In this document: positions 61,601 to 64,000 of the stretch, in pieces
Position numbering within the stretch: the first letter of the stretch is position 1
Layout: every line of letters starts with the position of its first letter
Notes under the pieces: model-generated
Told to the model about the DNA's origin: nothing
The model's input: only the letters and a program-made list of their open reading frames with translations
Database searches by the model: none
Source of the DNA: Chaetoceros tenuissimus
Lineage: Eukaryota; Bacillariophyta; Thalassiosirophyceae; Chaetocerotales; Chaetocerotaceae
DNA: 64,000 bases
Direction of reading: 5' to 3'
Assembly: GCA_021927905.1 (NCBI GenBank)
Contig: BLLK01000045.1
Coordinates: 3,100,001-3,164,000 of the forward strand
Made by a program: the position numbers and the translations under genes

Positions 61601-64000
61601 CCAATCACTGTCGGAATCTAATAAGAAGTTATTGATTTCATGCAGAGATACTTCTCCGTGATAGTACTTTGTCAAATCATTCATATCAGCGTCAACATTT
61701 GGAGCTCCAATAGCAATACGCAAAGAATATGGCCCTCCATTGTTATCATTTTGAATATTACCAAGACTGATACTGAAGCCAAACTCATCACCAACATAAT
61801 AGTTTTCAATCGATTGCCCTCTTTGCCCAAAGATGTTGCTTCCAAGTTGCTCCCAGATAGTGGTACCATATTCCAACTTCATGAAGACTTGGACAAGACC
61901 AGCATCAACCTTTCCATCAGAATCGTGAAGTCTTGCACCAACTGCAGCTGCCATATTTCCATTCACGCTTGTAATTGCAACACTGAAACCAAAGTCACTA
62001 TTTCTGTCAGTACCATAACGAGTGGTTTCACGAATCCATTCTCCATTACTATTCTTGCACCAAATATCTGCAGATCCTGCTCCACCATTGCCTCCTTTAG
62101 ATCCAAAAATAAAACAAGATCCGTCACGGGTAATCATGACACTGCTTCCTACTTCTGCAGCAGTAAGAGCGTTGTCATCTACAGTCAAGACTGTCTTCTC
62201 AATTTCGTATTCACCACTGTTTTGATTAAAAGCATATAGGTCAACTCGTCCGTCCTTGTCAGAAAAGTAGCGACGACCAACCAACAAGTAGTCGCCATTT
62301 TCATTCAATGAAACTACAAGTGCGGGCTTAGATCCTACTCCAATTTTATCAGAGTTAAAGGTGCGAGTATCACGAAGGGACCAAGAGCCATCATCTAATT
62401 CTGTAAAAATCTTCACAGTACTATCAGGCACTCCTGTTTCATCTCCAGTACCACGATCGATGAATGCCTGCGCCACAGCAATTGTTTTTCCATCCCCACT
62501 AACAGCAAGCTGGGCAAGTGCGTCATCAGGAGAAGGAGATTTAGTTAAAGTGCCCATAGCCACATCGCCCAAATCGAGATCGATCTTTTCGTAATTTCCA
62601 GTAATAGTATCATGCTTCTGAACTGTCACCTTGGGTAGGAAAGAACCATTCTGCACAGAGTTGCTGTTGCTATCAAGAACGAAGCTTGACATTGCAAGTA
62701 CAGACAAGTCATCACTTGCAGCAATGTCATCTCCAGAATTGTATGTGAAATCTTCGTAGAAAGTTTCCTTGAGACGAAAGTATGGATCCCCGATAGTAGT
62801 AGATTCAAGCTTTCTAGACTTGACTCCATCGGCAGTACCATCTCCATCAACGTTACCATCATGATGATGTGTCGAGTCCACTTTCTCCAAGAAAGATTTT
62901 TTCTTCTCTTTCTTCTTCTTGGTCTGATGGTGCTTCTCCTTCTTCTTCTTGTTGTTCTTCTTCTCCGGCTCCTTGAACAAAGAACTAGTGGTAGTAGCTA
63001 CATCCTCACGAAGATTACGTACCACTGCAACATCATCGCCCTCAGCTCTAGCCTTCTTCTTGCTAGTACCAATGAGGTTTCGAAAGTACTTTGCAGTAGA
63101 TGCAACCTGTGTATGAGGAATAGAAGAGAGATGTGTTAGCAGTGATCATCATGTCAGTTGTTGATGTGTGTTGTGTAAAAAGATATGTTCGCCAATGTTG
63201 TCCAATGGAACTGTAAACACCCCTTGAGTAAGATGGGGGTCGGTCAAATATCCCCCACTGTTTAGGAGGACAAGGAGTAAACCTTCGACACAATTATGGA
63301 CACTATCCCCATCAGGATAGGGATATGAGCCAGATATTCTCAAAACCCTACAGGATAGGGATTCAAGAGAACAAGTCATACGTCACCGGACTTACGTTGT
63401 TCTTCAAGTTGTCTTCAGCGACATCTTCAACATTTTCTCCAACAACTTTCTCGTCGCTGTTGACGCGATACCAATGTGAAAAATTCGCCTTGAGAAAAGA
63501 AGAAGAAACATGCGTTAGTACTACAGCCATGATAAACGATATAGATATCAAAATGTATTTGCTGCATGCATAGACACATATTTGAAAATCATACATATAT
63601 ATTCAAAGATGCTTTCGCTCCTTCTCCTCGTGATATGTAGCGTTGATTGCATCGCTCGCTAGTATCATCCTCCTTTCTTTTTTCGTACCTTTTGAATCAA
63701 TGAAGAAATATGATCAAACATTACATCTCCTTTCTTCATTTCTTTCGGGATATTACTATCCATATCCTTCTTCTCCTTTCCAGCAAAGGCATCGACCTTC
63801 CCTCCTCCGTCTTTCTTCTTCTCCTCATCACTATCCATGATAGCATGATGATGATGCTTATCGACCATCCACAAATCAAAACCAAACCCTCCATTTCCAT
63901 ATCCACCACCACGATTCTCTCTATTATCTTTGTCAGATACATCAGCACCGTTCAAATAGGAAGAGAGAAAAGTATCAGAATCCACTGCTCCGTTGGATGA
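55654..64000 (-). CDS. Giant secreted/cell-surface mosaic protein (3' five exons; 5' end outside window)
   Basis: Exons, 5' to 3': beyond 64000-63689, 63488-63396, 63106-61288, 61184-56980, 56904-55654, all with GT..AG borders that keep the frame; about 2560 residues lie in the window. Visible in order: a His/Lys/Asp-rich region with KKKKEKHHQTKKKKEKKKS; a beta-propeller-like domain; Ser-Pro linkers of SxPSxxPS type; a small Cys domain; a longer Ser-Pro linker; a ricin-type trefoil (RQVWIFNDQNGLQLA); a discoidin-like domain (WRLWTTTDKTNNMGWDV); a six-cysteine CCICGGG module; nine Lin12/Notch repeats (CHVEDPSWIGDGGCDGGEYN form); another Ser-Pro linker; a Cys-rich block with repeated C..Y..AR motifs; and seven repeats of SGYSVSLSSDGRTVAIGA, enough for one seven-bladed propeller. 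It is probably adhesive or wall-associated. The signal peptide should lie upstream of the window. Confidence 0.88.
57961..58680. repeat. Three exact 240-bp repeats within the Lin12/Notch-repeat exon
   Basis: Positions 57961-58200, 58201-58440 and 58441-58680 are identical base for base. Each 240-bp unit encodes two different Lin12/Notch repeats (the CHVEDPSW type and the CDVEYPFY type) joined by IDFNTN linkers. Flanking repeats on both sides differ. Perfect identity over 720 bp points to very recent expansion or homogenisation, or to an assembly choice. Confidence 0.95.

Noticed and set aside
1-64000. tRNA, rRNA or other structured RNA genes
   Set aside because: I scanned for tRNA-like box A/box B patterns and rRNA-like blocks by eye and found none convincing; a covariance-model search would be needed to be certain.

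Overview
The window reads as nuclear DNA of a diatom (stramenopile), most likely a centric, Chaetoceros-like species. The phylum is well supported by several signs. There is a front-end desaturase of the Phaeodactylum delta-5 type. Two proteins carry plastid pre-sequences with an A-F/S-P cleavage motif (ASAFSP, AEAFSP). Secreted mosaic proteins have Ser-Pro linkers (SxPSxxPS), Lin12/Notch repeats and CCxCGGG cysteine modules. Spliceosomal introns are mostly 70-110 nt with GT..AG borders. Genes are densely packed, AT-rich and of alternating strand. The genus is a guess.

Layout. 1-5.9 kb: a partial hypothetical gene, two unknown proteins and a P-loop sulfotransferase-like gene with one frameshift. 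6.0-7.5 kb: a small unknown gene cut in two by a 305-bp MITE with a perfect 8-bp target duplication, between two ~150-bp direct repeats. 7.6-18.8 kb: an AIG1-like membrane protein, a SWI/SNF ATPase with bromodomain, a delta-5 desaturase, a ZIP metal transporter and a cytochrome P450. 18.6-25.4 kb: a segmental triplication. Each unit holds the first ~69 codons of the P450 plus a type I membrane RING-H2 gene. Only the first P450 copy is whole; units 2 and 3 begin with decayed P450 5' ends. Unit 1 also carries a 1.58-kb terminal-inverted-repeat element with a 9-bp target duplication. 25.8-37 kb: a 2OG-oxygenase/TPR protein, KIN17, phosphoglycerate mutase, a membrane protein, a HET-like gene with an in-frame TAG, dihydroxyacetone kinase and an Rsm22/METTL17-type protein. 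37.3-45 kb: a coiled-coil/WG-repeat-like protein with an in-frame TGA, a quinone reductase, a GPCR-like 7TM protein, a plastid LMW-PTPase-like pseudoenzyme and a second sulfotransferase-like gene. 45.3-55.1 kb: an Ala/Lys/Glu-rich plastid coiled-coil protein, an unknown protein, an ACAD10/11-type kinase, a TPR-methyltransferase and casein kinase 2 alpha (three exons, one of 14 nt). 55.6-64 kb: five 3' exons of a giant secreted mosaic protein that runs off the window.

Functional links. Most genes are unrelated housekeeping or lineage-specific genes. The main link is that the three RING receptor-like proteins and the giant mosaic protein share a six-cysteine CCxCGGG extracellular module. Together with the divergent ectodomains and near-identical RING ends, this makes the RING array the best candidate here for an undescribed surface-sensing/ubiquitin system. 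No RNA genes, CRISPR arrays or retroviral elements were recognised.
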